NCBI GenBank assembly: GCA_001443365.1
Contig: LDXL01000008.1
Span: 78,658-142,657, forward strand
Reading direction: 5' to 3'
Length of the DNA stretch: 64,000 bases
From: Thaumarchaeota archaeon CSP1-1
GTDB lineage: Archaea; Thermoproteota; Nitrososphaeria; Nitrososphaerales; Nitrosopumilaceae
Part shown: piece by piece, positions 1 to 8,897 of the stretch
How positions within the stretch are numbered: the first letter of the stretch is position 1
How the letters are laid out: every line of letters starts with the position of its first letter
Translations under genes and position numbers: made by a program
Notes under the pieces: generated by a model
What the model saw: only the letters and a program-made list of their open reading frames with translations
Told to the model about the DNA's origin: nothing
Databases searched by the model: none

Positions 1-73
1 TGACGAAAAAATTATCAAAATAAGGGGAAATCAGCCAATAGATGTTTTTAGAAAAGCAATTGATGGTTTATAA
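1..73 (+). CDS. C-terminal end of a DsbA-like thioredoxin-fold protein (partial)
   Basis: Only the last 23 codons are inside the window, ending in TAA at 71-73. The residues DEKIIKIRGNQPIDVFRKAI resemble the last strand and helix of DsbA-family disulfide oxidoreductases, which often end with a strand, a G-x-QP turn and a helix. The catalytic CxxC part would lie upstream of the window, so the family call rests on the tail alone. The gene converges on the histidine kinase that follows on the other strand. Confidence 0.35.
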   Translation, partial: DEKIIKIRGNQPIDVFRKAIDGL

Positions 74-76
74 TTA

Positions 77-1270
77 TTAGATAGTAGAGATTTCAAGCAT
101 TTTTGGTAGTTTTATTGTGAATACGCTTGGCTTATTTTTTACTGTAATACTTCCACCGTGTTGTTCTATGATGCTTTTACAGCTTGCCAAACCTAGTCCA
201 GTACCTTTGATTTTTGTAGTAAAAAGTGGTTCAAAAACCTTTGATATAATATCATCTGGAACACCACTACCTGAATCTTCTACTTCAACAACAACATCAT
301 TCTCTAAATCATTTACTCTAATTGTAATTTCTCCACTATCATTAATTGCTTGCAAAGCATTAGTTAACAAATTATCCAAAACTACTTCAATCTTATCTGC
401 ATCATATACAAATTCTACATCTTTGTCAGGAATATTTATTTTAATATTGTCTGATTTTTTTATTTTTGCTAATGATAATCCAATTGTATCCAAAAGTGAA
501 TTTTTAGTAGTTCGTAAAGATTGAATCTTTACAAATTCTAAAACATCGTCAATTTGATTTGACATTCTAGAAATTGCCCGTTCCATCATGTCAATTTGTT
601 TTGAAGAAAAGCCTATGTTGTTTAGATTATTTCTTGTTTTGGTAATTTCAACAACTCCTTTAATTACAGTTAAAGGGTTTCTCAAATCATGTGCCAAGCG
701 AGCAGATAACTCTCCAATAGCTGAAAGTCTTTCAGCTTGAACTAGTCTTTTTGTTTTTTCTCGTAATTCTATCTCTAAATTATCCCGCTCTCGTTTTAAT
801 TTTAGTTCAGAAATTGCAATACTGGATAAATTTTCCTTTAATTTTTGATTAAGTTCCCTTGTTTGCTTTTTTTCATTATTGAATAATTTTTTCATTAAAT
901 CAAGTTTTTCAGTAGCGTATTTTTCAATAAGAGTCGATAATTCTGAATTTACCTTAATTGCTTCTGGGACATCAATAATTTCATCTATTATATCCATAAT
1001 GGTATTTTTGGATTGTAAATTTTTTCCAGATTGTAATTTTTCAATCTGATGTTCAAATTTTGCATGAGAGTTTTTGATTTTATCAATTCTAGATACCCGA
1101 TCAGATAGTTGATCATTAATTTTTTTCATATATTCTTCGGCTTTTCTAATCTGAAGATCAGTATTATTTAATGAAAGTTTTTTGGGATTGTCTTTATTGT
1201 GATATTCTTCTTCCATTTGTCTTGTTTTATGTTTTCTAAATATACTGAGTTCTGTGTTCGTTTCGAACAC
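77..1270 (-). CDS. Sensor histidine kinase, soluble, with N-terminal coiled coil
   Basis: Two-component histidine kinase of 397 residues. A charged, helical and probably coiled-coil N-terminus (about 40-180) leads into the H box SARLAHDLRNP with the phospho-accepting His194, then the ATPase domain with N box DNLLTNALQAIN (about 299-310), G1 motif DSGSGVPDD (332-340) and G2 motif GTGLGLA (356-362). No membrane segment is seen, so it probably senses a cytoplasmic signal or partner. The GTG start at 1270 lies about 21 nt after a TATA-like sequence near 1291, fitting a leaderless mRNA. A palindrome overlaps the start. No response regulator is adjacent on the same strand; the nearest is at 3087-3581. 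Confidence 0.9.
   Translation of the reverse strand: MFETNTELSIFRKHKTRQMEEEYHNKDNPKKLSLNNTDLQIRKAEEYMKKINDQLSDRVSRIDKIKNSHAKFEHQIEKLQSGKNLQSKNTIMDIIDEIIDVPEAIKVNSELSTLIEKYATEKLDLMKKLFNNEKKQTRELNQKLKENLSSIAISELKLKRERDNLEIELREKTKRLVQAERLSAIGELSARLAHDLRNPLTVIKGVVEITKTRNNLNNIGFSSKQIDMMERAISRMSNQIDDVLEFVKIQSLRTTKNSLLDTIGLSLAKIKKSDNIKINIPDKDVEFVYDADKIEVVLDNLLTNALQAINDSGEITIRVNDLENDVVVEVEDSGSGVPDDIISKVFEPLFTTKIKGTGLGLASCKSIIEQHGGSITVKNKPSVFTIKLPKMLEISTI
1254..1270. promoter_or_regulatory. 17-nt palindrome at the kinase start
   Basis: GTGTTCGTTTCGAACAC has perfect 7-nt arms (1254-1260 and 1264-1270) around a 3-nt spacer and includes the GTG start of the histidine kinase. A related 17-nt palindrome is at 40842-40858. 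A dimeric regulator bound here would overlap the transcription start, so repression, possibly autoregulation, is a reasonable inference. Confidence 0.4.
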
Positions 1271-1291
1271 ACGATTTACAAAAAAGTATAC

Positions 1292-1672
1292 TTAATTTCT
1301 ATCCTTTTGGTGTATTCTAATAGCAATCCTAGGATCATATTGCGGATTTGGAGCAATAAAATCGCGCATTGTAAGGCTATTTAGTACTTCTTTGATAAAG
1401 TCAGTTTCCACTCCGCCATATTTTTTGGCTCGATCTGAAATATCTCGAAACATTGCTTCTTCGTCAATGCGCTTAGTTTGGCAAATGTATGTTTTTAATA
1501 AAAGGCCTAATTGAGTTAATTTATTCAAAGACAGTTCTTTGTTTTCTACGTAAATCTCTCGAATCAAATCTTCGATATAGAATATCCCTTTTTCAGAAAC
1601 TTTGTATCTCAAAAGTTTTGGATAATCATCTAACGGAATAGGATATAGTTTTCCAATCGTGCGGCTTACCAT
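1292..1672 (-). CDS. Conserved-type hypothetical protein, 126 aa
   Basis: I do not recognise a family. The protein is soluble, charged and mostly helical, with no Cys cluster or membrane segment. Its look (alternating basic and acidic helices, a central KLTQLGLLLKTY stretch) would fit a small winged-helix or helical adaptor, but no motif proves it. The ATG start at 1672 lies about 25 nt from a TATA-like CCTATACC near 1697, supporting a leaderless start. It sits directly upstream of the histidine kinase on the same strand with a 21-nt gap, so the two may be co-transcribed. Confidence 0.7.
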   Translation of the reverse strand: MVSRTIGKLYPIPLDDYPKLLRYKVSEKGIFYIEDLIREIYVENKELSLNKLTQLGLLLKTYICQTKRIDEEAMFRDISDRAKKYGGVETDFIKEVLNSLTMRDFIAPNPQYDPRIAIRIHQKDRN

Positions 1673-1808
1673 AGATTTCTATGTCATGGTATAGGTAATG
1701 TTTAGTGCGGTAAATTTTTCAAAATAATAGGTCCAAATTGGCACTATCTAATTAATCTCTAAAAAAGCCAATCAAACTTAATATTCATATCATCAAACAA
1801 ATTGAAAC

Positions 1809-3083
1809 ATGGGCAAAATAGCTATACAAAAGCAAGATTCTGTAAAACTTTACAAAATAAGAAAGACGTTGGAGGAGTTATCTCAAAAATCTGGTCGTGG
1901 AACTGAGTTAATCAGCTTGTATGTTCCACAAGGCAAACAACTTCACGAGGTGATTACTAGTTTAAGAGAGGAACAGGGAACTGCTGATAATATTAAATCA
2001 GATTTAACACGAACTCATGTAGTAGATTCTTTATCTAAAGTAGTTCAAAGATTAAAGATGTACAAAAAAACTCCCGAACGAGGTTTGGTAATGTTTTGTG
2101 GTGCTCTGCCACCTGAAGGAGGAGGACCACTTGGAAGTGAGGTGGTTACAGTCTATGAAATTGATCCACCCAAAGATTTGAAGACATTTCTGTATAGATG
2201 CGATGACCATTTTCATGTAGATATTCTAAAAGACATGCTTAAGGATGACAATCTAATAGGATTTCTTGCGATTGATTCTAAGGATGCTGGATGGGGGTTA
2301 TTACATGGGGATAAGATAGAAGTTCTAAAGGAGACAGGTTCTGGAGTTGCAGGAAAACATAGACAGGGTGGACAGTCTGCAAAAAGATTTCAAAAACTAC
2401 GCGAGATGGAGCTTACATATTTTTTTAATAGAGTAGCAGCAATTACCAAAGAGTATTTTATAGATATTTATCCTATCAAAGGACTAATCATCTCTGGACC
2501 AGGTCCTACCAAAGAGGAATTTATCAATGATAATTACCTCGAATATCGATTACAGGATATGATTTTAGATACAATAGATGCATCCTATTCTGGATCAGAA
2601 GGTATTAGAGAAGCATTTGCAAAATCGGGTGAAATTTTATCAGACTATAGAATGGTTGAAGAGAAAAAAATGGTAGAAGATTTGTTCAAACATATCAATA
2701 CAAACACTGGACTTGGATCTTATGGAATGAAAGAGGTGATTTCATACTTGAAGAACAACGTTGTCGATAGAATAGTGATAACTGATGATACTAACCTACA
2801 TAGAGTTGAAGCCACATGTAAAAGATGTAAAAATATCCAAGAAGTAATTGTTGAGCGTCCACAAGTAATACCAAAAAAAACTGAGTTCTTAAATTCACCA
2901 TGCCCAAATTGTAAAAGTACAGATTCTGAGGTAATCGAACAAGACATTGTAGATTATCTTTCTTTAATTGCTACAAAAACTGGTACAACAATTGAAGTTG
3001 TTTCTGGAAAAGCAGAACATGGAGCAATGCTATCAAGTATTGGAAAGATTGGAGCCGTTTTAAGATATAACCCAAATCAATAA
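1809..3083 (+). CDS. prf1: Peptide chain release factor 1 (aRF1/eRF1 family)
   Basis: Recognises all three stop codons and triggers peptidyl-tRNA hydrolysis on the ribosome. The 424-residue length is normal for archaeal aRF1. The stop-codon reading motif NIKS is at 61-64, and the catalytic GGQ at 187-189 lies in GKHRQGGQSAKRF. The C-terminal domain carries two CxxC pairs (C337/C340 and C365/C368) forming the minidomain zinc site seen in many archaeal eRF1 proteins. The ATG at 1809 follows a TATA-like TTAATATTCATA by about 25 nt. It is a lone gene, convergent with the response regulator downstream. Confidence 0.97.
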   Translation: MGKIAIQKQDSVKLYKIRKTLEELSQKSGRGTELISLYVPQGKQLHEVITSLREEQGTADNIKSDLTRTHVVDSLSKVVQRLKMYKKTPERGLVMFCGALPPEGGGPLGSEVVTVYEIDPPKDLKTFLYRCDDHFHVDILKDMLKDDNLIGFLAIDSKDAGWGLLHGDKIEVLKETGSGVAGKHRQGGQSAKRFQKLREMELTYFFNRVAAITKEYFIDIYPIKGLIISGPGPTKEEFINDNYLEYRLQDMILDTIDASYSGSEGIREAFAKSGEILSDYRMVEEKKMVEDLFKHINTNTGLGSYGMKEVISYLKNNVVDRIVITDDTNLHRVEATCKRCKNIQEVIVERPQVIPKKTEFLNSPCPNCKSTDSEVIEQDIVDYLSLIATKTGTTIEVVSGKAEHGAMLSSIGKIGAVLRYNPNQ

Positions 3084-3086
3084 CAA

Positions 3087-3581
3087 TTAACGTATAGCTT
3101 CTTTATCCTGTGTTATTGTCATCAAGTTGTTTACTTGATCTCCTTTTATCCTGTCTTCAAGAGTCCTATTTGCACGGGAGTTGAGAATCCTTCCTTCAAT
3201 TTTTTTTACCAAAAAATCTAATGAAAATGGTTTTTGGAGAATTTGTATCGTGTCTTCTTTGACATTGTCAGCACCAACTAATATTTTCTGTGCATATGCT
3301 GACAAGAATATTATTCTTTGATTCCCTCTAAGGCCTAAAATTTCTTTGGCAACTTCAATTCCAGTTTTTTTTGGCATGTTTTGATCTAACAGTACAACAT
3401 CAAAAGGAGATTGCTTTGATTTTTTAAATAATTCTGAATATTTGACCTCATCATTATATACATCAAAACATTCTTCACCATCTTTAGTTAACGTTACCTG
3501 GTGACCTTTCTTTTCTAATGCAGTTTTGTATTGTTTTGCGGTAAATTCATTGTCTTCTGCGACCAAAATATTGAATGTCAT
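3087..3581 (-). CDS. Response regulator, receiver domain only, 164 aa
   Basis: CheY-like receiver domain. The acidic pair E9/D10 is in LVAEDNEFTA, the phospho-acceptor is Asp66 in VVLLDQNMP, and the conserved Lys is in LQKPF. No DNA-binding or enzymatic output domain follows; about 30 polar residues complete the chain. It closely resembles the receiver at 19640-20113, including the VAKEI helix, and is longer than the pair at 22149 and 29979. It probably works by protein-protein contact; the only kinase in the window is at 77-1270, and pairing is unproven. Confidence 0.9.
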   Translation of the reverse strand: MTFNILVAEDNEFTAKQYKTALEKKGHQVTLTKDGEECFDVYNDEVKYSELFKKSKQSPFDVVLLDQNMPKKTGIEVAKEILGLRGNQRIIFLSAYAQKILVGADNVKEDTIQILQKPFSLDFLVKKIEGRILNSRANRTLEDRIKGDQVNNLMTITQDKEAIR

Positions 3582-3678
3582 CTTCTATTTTTAAATAAAA
3601 CACAACCACCTTTTAAGACGAGTTTGTTTATGCTGAACAAACGAAATCGTTAATTTTAATATAAAAAAATTATGAGAA

Positions 3679-4083
3679 TTAGATGCATTTACGAATTTTT
3701 TCAGCAAGGATCTTCAATGCATCATCATTTCCGATTTCTCTTTTTGTCCAGATGGTGCCTTTGTCATTGAATCTTGGGATAATATGTACATGTACATGTG
3801 GTACAATTTGTTTTGCAGCCCTTCCATTATTTTGTGTCATACTAAAGGCATCTGCATTTGTAGTTTGTATAATGGCTTTTGCAATTTTAGGAACCTTAGA
3901 AAAAAGATCTCCTACTTTATCTGCAGTCATATCAGTTACTTTTTCAAAATGCTCCCGTGGTAAAACCAGAGAATGACCATGGTCGATGGGGTATTTATCC
4001 AAAAATGCAACATGGGTATCATCTTCGTAAATAAAATGACCTTGTTTTTTCCCTTGTATAATATCACAAAAAATACAGGCCAT
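3679..4083 (-). CDS. HIT family nucleotide hydrolase/transferase
   Basis: Histidine-triad protein of 134 residues, the usual Hint/Fhit-like length. The signature HVHVHIIPR (96-104) contains the catalytic triad. The N-terminal CIFCDII matches the HIT start, where CxxC with downstream His residues may bind zinc. Family members cleave AMP-lysine, dinucleoside polyphosphates or related nucleotide conjugates; the exact substrate cannot be read from sequence. The gene stands alone. Confidence 0.93.
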   Translation of the reverse strand: MACIFCDIIQGKKQGHFIYEDDTHVAFLDKYPIDHGHSLVLPREHFEKVTDMTADKVGDLFSKVPKIAKAIIQTTNADAFSMTQNNGRAAKQIVPHVHVHIIPRFNDKGTIWTKREIGNDDALKILAEKIRKCI

Positions 4084-4168
4084 ATTAAGATCCGACGCTG
4101 TATTTTATTTATGGTTTTTCCATTGATTCAGTTAATTAATTAAGGGAATTTTCGTAAATTGACTACAC

Positions 4169-4765
4169 ATGGGCAAAAAATCACGAATAGAACGAGAAGA
4201 AAAAAGGGATAGTTTTGCTACTCAACGGACAAAAGAAAAAAGAAAGCATACTTTGATAGCTATAGCGGTTCTTAGCGGCATATTTGCTATTGTAGGTGTA
4301 TCTGTATACAATTTTGCAAATCTTAGTGAAAGTGCTCCAGGCGCACCTCCAGGAGCTGGCATACTTGGAGATGAGCATGTACATTCTTCTATGTTAGTCA
4401 AAATTTTTGGTGATAGTTTTGATTTCTCACTTCCTGCTTATCAGATTAAGAGTAGCTGGATACATTTTGAAGCTCAGGATGGTACCACAGTTCATAGACA
4501 TTCAACAGGCGTGACTCTTGGTTATCTTTTTGAAACAATGAGAATCAATCTAACTGATGAATGTTTTATTTTCCCAGATGGAAAAGAATTTTGTACGAAT
4601 GAAGATTATTCTTTAAAGTTTTACGTTGATCATAACCCAGTTCCTAGCATAACAGATTTGGTATTTCAAGATGGAGATAGAATATTAATTTCCTATGGTA
4701 ACGAAAATCAAACACAAATCGATACCCAATTAGCAGAATTAGACGCCCAACCAATCCTATCCTAG
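4169..4765 (+). CDS. Membrane-anchored extracytoplasmic protein with His-rich region
   Basis: 198 residues of unknown family. A basic N-terminus precedes one membrane helix (about 28-49), followed by a Gly/Pro/Ala linker and a globular domain that should lie outside the membrane. That domain holds several His residues (DEHVHSSM, TVHRHS, VDHNP) and two Cys residues in DECFIFPDGKEFC, so metal binding or a disulfide is possible. The basic N-terminus fits an N-in, C-out anchor. The ATG is about 26 nt from TTAATTAAG, a TATA-like box. It is not homologous to anything I can name with confidence. Confidence 0.75.
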   Translation: MGKKSRIEREEKRDSFATQRTKEKRKHTLIAIAVLSGIFAIVGVSVYNFANLSESAPGAPPGAGILGDEHVHSSMLVKIFGDSFDFSLPAYQIKSSWIHFEAQDGTTVHRHSTGVTLGYLFETMRINLTDECFIFPDGKEFCTNEDYSLKFYVDHNPVPSITDLVFQDGDRILISYGNENQTQIDTQLAELDAQPILS

Positions 4766-4839
4766 CAACAACTTTCTAATTACAACAACTAGGGATGTAA
4801 TTTTCAAGAAACCCTAAATTATGGCAATATGTTTGGAGT

Positions 4840-6522
4840 GTGTTATCGATGGAAATTTCAAGTAGGAATGTTGTAGTAGGTACTGCACGTTCTCCACATA
4901 GAGCAATGTACAAGGCAATGGGGTTAACTGATGACGACCTAAGCAAACCATTCATTGGTGTATGTCACACTGGAAATGAAGCTACACCATGTAATATTCA
5001 TCTTGGAAGATTAGCTCAAAAAGCAAAAGAAGGAGTTCTAGAAGGGGGAGCTACCCCCAGAGAGTTTAGTACAATAGCAGTAAGTGATGGAATTGCTATG
5101 GGACACGAAGGAATGAAATCTTCACTAGTTTCTCGAGAAGTAATTGCTGATTCTATAGAATTAATGGTACGAGCTCATCAATATGATGCCTTAGTAGGAA
5201 TTGCAGGATGCGATAAGAGCTTACCTGGAACTATGATGGCAATGACTCGATTGAATCTACCGTCTGTTTTTGTTTATGGCGGAACCATAATGCCAGGAAT
5301 CTTAGATGGACGTGAATTAACTGTAGTAGATGTGTATGAAGCAGTAGGGGCATATGATGCAGGACAGTTATCACTTGAAGCTTTAAAAAATATTGAAAAT
5401 ACTGCATGCCCAAGTGCTGGATCTTGTGGTGGAATGTTTACTGCAAATACAATGGCATCTATTTCTGAAGCTATTGGTCTTGCATTACCTGGAAGTGCTA
5501 GTCCTCCAGCAGAAGATGATAGAAGAGAAAAGATAGTCTTTGATACTGGAAAGGCTTGTGTAAAATTATTAGAATTAAACATCAAACCTCGTGATATTTT
5601 GACTTTTGAGGCGTTTGAGAACGCAATTACAATGTTAAATGCCATAGGTGGCTCAACAAATGGAATATTGCACCTATTGGCTTTAGCTTATGAAGCCAAA
5701 CTCAAACTAACATATGATGATTTTGAAAGAATTAGAAAAAAGACTCCACATCTCGCGGATATGAAGCCTGGTGGAAGCTATGTAATGAATTCATTAGATA
5801 AAATTGGCGGAATTCCATTTGTTTTAAAAAAATTAGATGACAAAGGACTGATCAATAGAAATTGTATTACAGTTACTGGTAAAACAATTCATGAAAATCT
5901 AAAGTCAATGAGTATTCCAGAAGTAGAGCAAAACATTGTAAAATCAGTTGATAATCCAATCCATAATGTTGGAACTGCAGTTATTCTAAAAGGAAGTTTG
6001 GCTCCTGATGGGGCAGTAATTAAAACTGCTGGAGTGGAGATGACTAAATTTACTGGAAAAGCACGAGTATTTGATAGAGAAGAGTATGCTTTTGATGCAG
6101 TTTCAAAAGGTGAAATAGAAGAAGGAGATGTGATAGTAATCAGATATGAGGGTCCTAAAGGGGGTCCTGGAATGCGAGAGATGTTAGCTACTACTGCAGC
6201 TATTATCGGTCAAGGACTAGGAAAAAAAGTTGCAATGGCTACTGATGGTAGATTTTCTGGAGGCACTCGTGGACTAATGGTAGGACATGTGGCACCTGAA
6301 GCCTTTGTAGGCGGACCAATAGCTCTTGTCAAAAACGGGGATGAGATAACAATTGATATTGAGACTAATGCAATTGATCTTCATGTATCTAGAGAGGATT
6401 TAGAACAAAGAAGAAAAAAATGGGTTAGGCCAGCGCCAAATTATACATCAGGAGCATTAGCAAAATATGCTTCTCTTGTAGGATCAGCTTCTCAAGGAGC
6501 CATAACAAAACCTGTCGATTAG
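4840..6522 (+). CDS. ilvD: Dihydroxy-acid dehydratase
   Basis: Fe-S dehydratase of valine, leucine and isoleucine synthesis, converting 2,3-dihydroxy-isovalerate/methylvalerate to the 2-oxo acids. At 560 residues it has normal length. Candidate Fe-S ligands are C51 (ATPCNIHL), C124 (GCDKSLPG) and C196 ([10 protein letters not shown]), all in the expected order; [12 protein letters not shown] and HVAPEA near the C-terminus are also typical. The GTG at 4840 lies 25 nt from TAAATT, while ATG 4849 gives the more usual N-terminus MEISSRN; either is possible. Its pathway partner ilvC is at 51681-52691, so the pathway is not one operon. Confidence 0.96.
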   Translation: MLSMEISSRNVVVGTARSPHRAMYKAMGLTDDDLSKPFIGVCHTGNEATPCNIHLGRLAQKAKEGVLEGGATPREFSTIAVSDGIAMGHEGMKSSLVSREVIADSIELMVRAHQYDALVGIAGCDKSLPGTMMAMTRLNLPSVFVYGGTIMPGILDGRELTVVDVYEAVGAYDAGQLSLEALKNIENTACPSAGSCGGMFTANTMASISEAIGLALPGSASPPAEDDRREKIVFDTGKACVKLLELNIKPRDILTFEAFENAITMLNAIGGSTNGILHLLALAYEAKLKLTYDDFERIRKKTPHLADMKPGGSYVMNSLDKIGGIPFVLKKLDDKGLINRNCITVTGKTIHENLKSMSIPEVEQNIVKSVDNPIHNVGTAVILKGSLAPDGAVIKTAGVEMTKFTGKARVFDREEYAFDAVSKGEIEEGDVIVIRYEGPKGGPGMREMLATTAAIIGQGLGKKVAMATDGRFSGGTRGLMVGHVAPEAFVGGPIALVKNGDEITIDIETNAIDLHVSREDLEQRRKKWVRPAPNYTSGALAKYASLVGSASQGAITKPVD

Positions 6523-6725
6523 TCTACAGAATAGTGCTTGTCACAAAACAGTATGGTTCCAGTAGCGGAATTTTTTGCAGTAATTGAATAGCCATCTTCA
6601 AGACCTTTGCCACATACATAACATGAAGCTTCAACTGCAATTGTATCTAAACAAGATTTTTTGGCTGGAAAAATTAGGTCTTGGTAAAGACTAGACCCTG
6701 TTTTTCTTACAAGCAATTGACTCAT
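6519..6725 (-). CDS. Small zinc-binding protein, 68 aa
   Basis: A small protein with C35-x2-C38 (CYVCGKG) and C61-x2-H64 (CDKH), a four-ligand zinc site; C25 is an additional cysteine. The frame opens further upstream (to 6797), but the ATG at 6725 is preferred because TTTATATG lies about 25-30 nt before it and the upstream codons lie in the promoter. A similar C2-CH pattern occurs in the 70-aa protein at 24127-24339. It converges tail to tail on ilvD, overlapping by 4 nt. The function is unknown; nucleic-acid or protein binding is plausible. Confidence 0.75.
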   Translation of the reverse strand: MSQLLVRKTGSSLYQDLIFPAKKSCLDTIAVEASCYVCGKGLEDGYSITAKNSATGTILFCDKHYSVD

Positions 6726-6746
6726 GAGATTATTTACGCGTGATCG

Positions 6747-6756
6747 CATATAAAGG
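6747..6756. promoter_or_regulatory. Bidirectional TATA element
   Basis: CATATAAAGG reads as a TATA box in both directions. On the minus strand it lies about 26 nt before the ATG at 6725. On the plus strand it lies about 28 nt before G6780, where the candidate small RNA begins. Confidence 0.5.
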
Positions 6757-6779
6757 TACCGTACTATACCGTAATTAAA

Positions 6780-6838
6780 GGAGACTGAGGATCCCAAAAT
6801 GGAGGGGCATAACTGGGCTTGGGAAGTCCCTCAGTTCC
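6780..6838 (+). ncRNA. Candidate 59-nt structured small RNA
   Basis: No protein-coding frame is apparent here. The outer stem pairs GACTGAGG (6783-6790) with CCTCAGTT (6829-6836) and can be extended by GG/CC with one bulged A. The inner stem pairs TCCCAA (6792-6797) with TTGGGA (6819-6824), leaving a 21-nt loop. A TATA-like box lies about 28 nt upstream of the proposed 5' end. trpE has its own TATA-like sequence (TTTTAAATA, about 6922-6930), so this is probably not just the trp leader. It is not a tRNA, and I could not match it to a known archaeal RNA class. Confidence 0.45.
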
Positions 6839-6958
6839 TATATGATTGCAACGTGAAATTAACAATTAAGAACATGTTTGTATCATAAGAACAAACTCCC
6901 GCCCGAATTATCTAGTAGAAATTTTAAATAGAGAACATAATTATGATGCCTATCATGG

Positions 6959-8311
6959 GTGGCCATATTTGGACGCAATAATCCTAAAGTAATACCCCTA
7001 GAGTTAACTGGCACTCAATTTGAAATATACAATAAATTTTCACGGAATTACACACATTCGTTTTTGTTTGAATCACTTACTGGTCCAGAGGAATTAGCAG
7101 AAACTTCAATCATGGGATTTGACCCATCAATAATTGTAAAAGGATATTCTAACAAAGTTATTTTTCTATACAAAGATGGAACTCAAAAAACAATTAAGAC
7201 TGATGACCCTTTGGAAACACTTAAGCAATTTCTTGAAAAAATATCTGACCAATCGTATAGATACTTGGGAGGGGCAGTAGGTGTCATAAATTATGACGCA
7301 GTAACATTATGGGAAAAAATTCCTCAATCGCATTCAATAGATATGCCGTTAATGGAATTTGGGATATATGAAGATGGAATTTTGTACGATAACAAACAAA
7401 ATAAATCATTTTACTTTTACTATAAAGAAAACCGAATAAACAAACTCAAACTATCAGAAAATAAATTTGATGATTTTCATGTTTCAGAAATTTCAGTAAA
7501 CTTGGATAAATCAAAATTTATAAAAATTGTTGATCAAGCAAAAAAATATATCCATGACGGAGATGTATTCCAGGTAGTCCTCTCAAGAAGATTTAGTTTT
7601 GAAGCTAATGGAGATTATTTAAAAGTATACAAAATTTTACGCAGTATGAATCCTTCTCCCTATCTTTATCATATGAAAATGAATGATAGAACAATTATTG
7701 GTGCAAGCCCAGAGATGTTGCTCAGAGTGACTGGAGATGTTGTAGAAACATTTCCAATTGCAGGCACAAGAAAAATTACCGATGATGAAACACAAAATGA
7801 GCAATTAAAACAAGAAATGCTAAATGATGAAAAAGAGCTTGCAGAACACACTATGTTGGTTGATTTGGGACGAAATGATATTGGAAGGGTTTGCAAATAC
7901 GGCTCAGTTCATGTTGACGAATTAATGGAAGTAAAACGATTCAGCCATGTTCAACATATGGTTACTCATGTGGTAGGAAATCTAGATAAAAAATACGATA
8001 TGTTTGATGCCTTCAAAGCAGTTTTTCCAGCTGGTACTGTATCTGGAGCCCCAAAAGTAAGGGCTATGGAAATAATTGATGAGCAAGAACCTCATTCAAG
8101 AGGGGCGTATGGAGGGGCGGTAGGATATTTTTCTTTTAATGGTTGTTGCGATTTTGCCATTGCCATTAGGAGTATATTTTTTGATGGTTCAAAAGGATTT
8201 GTTCAAGCTGGTGCTGGAATTGTATCTGATTCTATACCTGAAAATGAGCTAAAAGAAACAGAACACAAAGCAAATGCTATGATTTTAGCATTAAAGGAGG
8301 CATCGAAATGA
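6959..8311 (+). CDS. trpE: Anthranilate synthase component I
   Basis: Makes anthranilate from chorismate, using ammonia delivered by TrpG. The 450 residues include the chorismate-binding core: PSPYLYHM, GASPEMLLR, PIAGTRK, AEHTMLVDLGRND and FPAGTVSGAPKVRAMEII. The last of these marks a TrpE/PabB enzyme. The GTG at 6959 is the start; a nearby ATG at 6955 is out of frame. It lies about 30 nt from TTTTAAATA, consistent with a very short or absent leader. It opens the trpEGDCBA operon, and its stop overlaps the trpG start as ATGA. Confidence 0.96.
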   Translation: MAIFGRNNPKVIPLELTGTQFEIYNKFSRNYTHSFLFESLTGPEELAETSIMGFDPSIIVKGYSNKVIFLYKDGTQKTIKTDDPLETLKQFLEKISDQSYRYLGGAVGVINYDAVTLWEKIPQSHSIDMPLMEFGIYEDGILYDNKQNKSFYFYYKENRINKLKLSENKFDDFHVSEISVNLDKSKFIKIVDQAKKYIHDGDVFQVVLSRRFSFEANGDYLKVYKILRSMNPSPYLYHMKMNDRTIIGASPEMLLRVTGDVVETFPIAGTRKITDDETQNEQLKQEMLNDEKELAEHTMLVDLGRNDIGRVCKYGSVHVDELMEVKRFSHVQHMVTHVVGNLDKKYDMFDAFKAVFPAGTVSGAPKVRAMEIIDEQEPHSRGAYGGAVGYFSFNGCCDFAIAIRSIFFDGSKGFVQAGAGIVSDSIPENELKETEHKANAMILALKEASK

Positions 8312-8897
8312 AATTTCTCATAATTGATAACTATGATTCGTTTGTGTATAATTTAGCCCAAATTTTAGGGGAACTAGGTGTCAATTCAGACGTTATACGT
8401 AATGATAAAATCTCTATTGATGATATCAAAGAAAAAAACTATGACGCAATAATTATTTCTCCAGGTCCTGGAACCCCTGAAGAAAAAAAATACTTTGGAA
8501 TTTGTAATGATGTTATTACAAAATTAGGCCCAACAGTTCCAATACTTGGAGTTTGTTTAGGACATCAGGGAATTATCCACTGTTTTGGTGGTAAAGTAGT
8601 AAATGCAGGACATGTTAGACATGGAAAGACCAGTCCAATCAAGCATTATGAAGATCCAATATTCAAAGATGTAAAAAATCCATTTCAGGCAACAAGATAC
8701 CACTCATTGGTAGGTGATAAGACAATAATTCCGACAGTCTAAAGATTACCGCAATGGCTCTAGATGATGGAGAGATTATGGGTGTCAGTCACAAAACATA
8801 CCTCATAGAAGGAGTACAATTTCATCCTGAATCTATTATGACTCCAGAAGGAAAAAAGATTCTAGAAAATTTTGTAAAAATGGTGAAAAATAAATGA
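8308..8897 (+). CDS. trpG: Anthranilate synthase glutamine amidotransferase, interrupted by a frameshift
   Basis: Class I glutaminase that supplies ammonia to TrpE. The first 144 codons hold [15 protein letters not shown] and the nucleophile Cys in GVCLGHQG, then meet a stop at 8740-8742. The following bases continue the protein in another frame, from [18 protein letters not shown] to GVQFHPES, which carries the His and Glu of the triad, ending at TGA 8895-8897. One base is missing near 8731-8733. A GGAGG sits 8 nt before the ATG. The stop overlaps the trpD start (ATGA). A sequencing error is likelier than a dead gene because the rest of the operon is well kept. Confidence 0.88.

Noticed and set aside
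5274..5645. Long antisense frame within ilvD
   Set aside because: One of many shadow frames opposite real genes; its codons mirror the conserved Fe-S region of ilvD.
6780..6838. C/D box guide RNA interpretation
   Set aside because: CTGAGGA and similar near-matches to box C occur, but box D at the 3' side and the internal D'/C' boxes are missing, so I do not claim a C/D sRNA.
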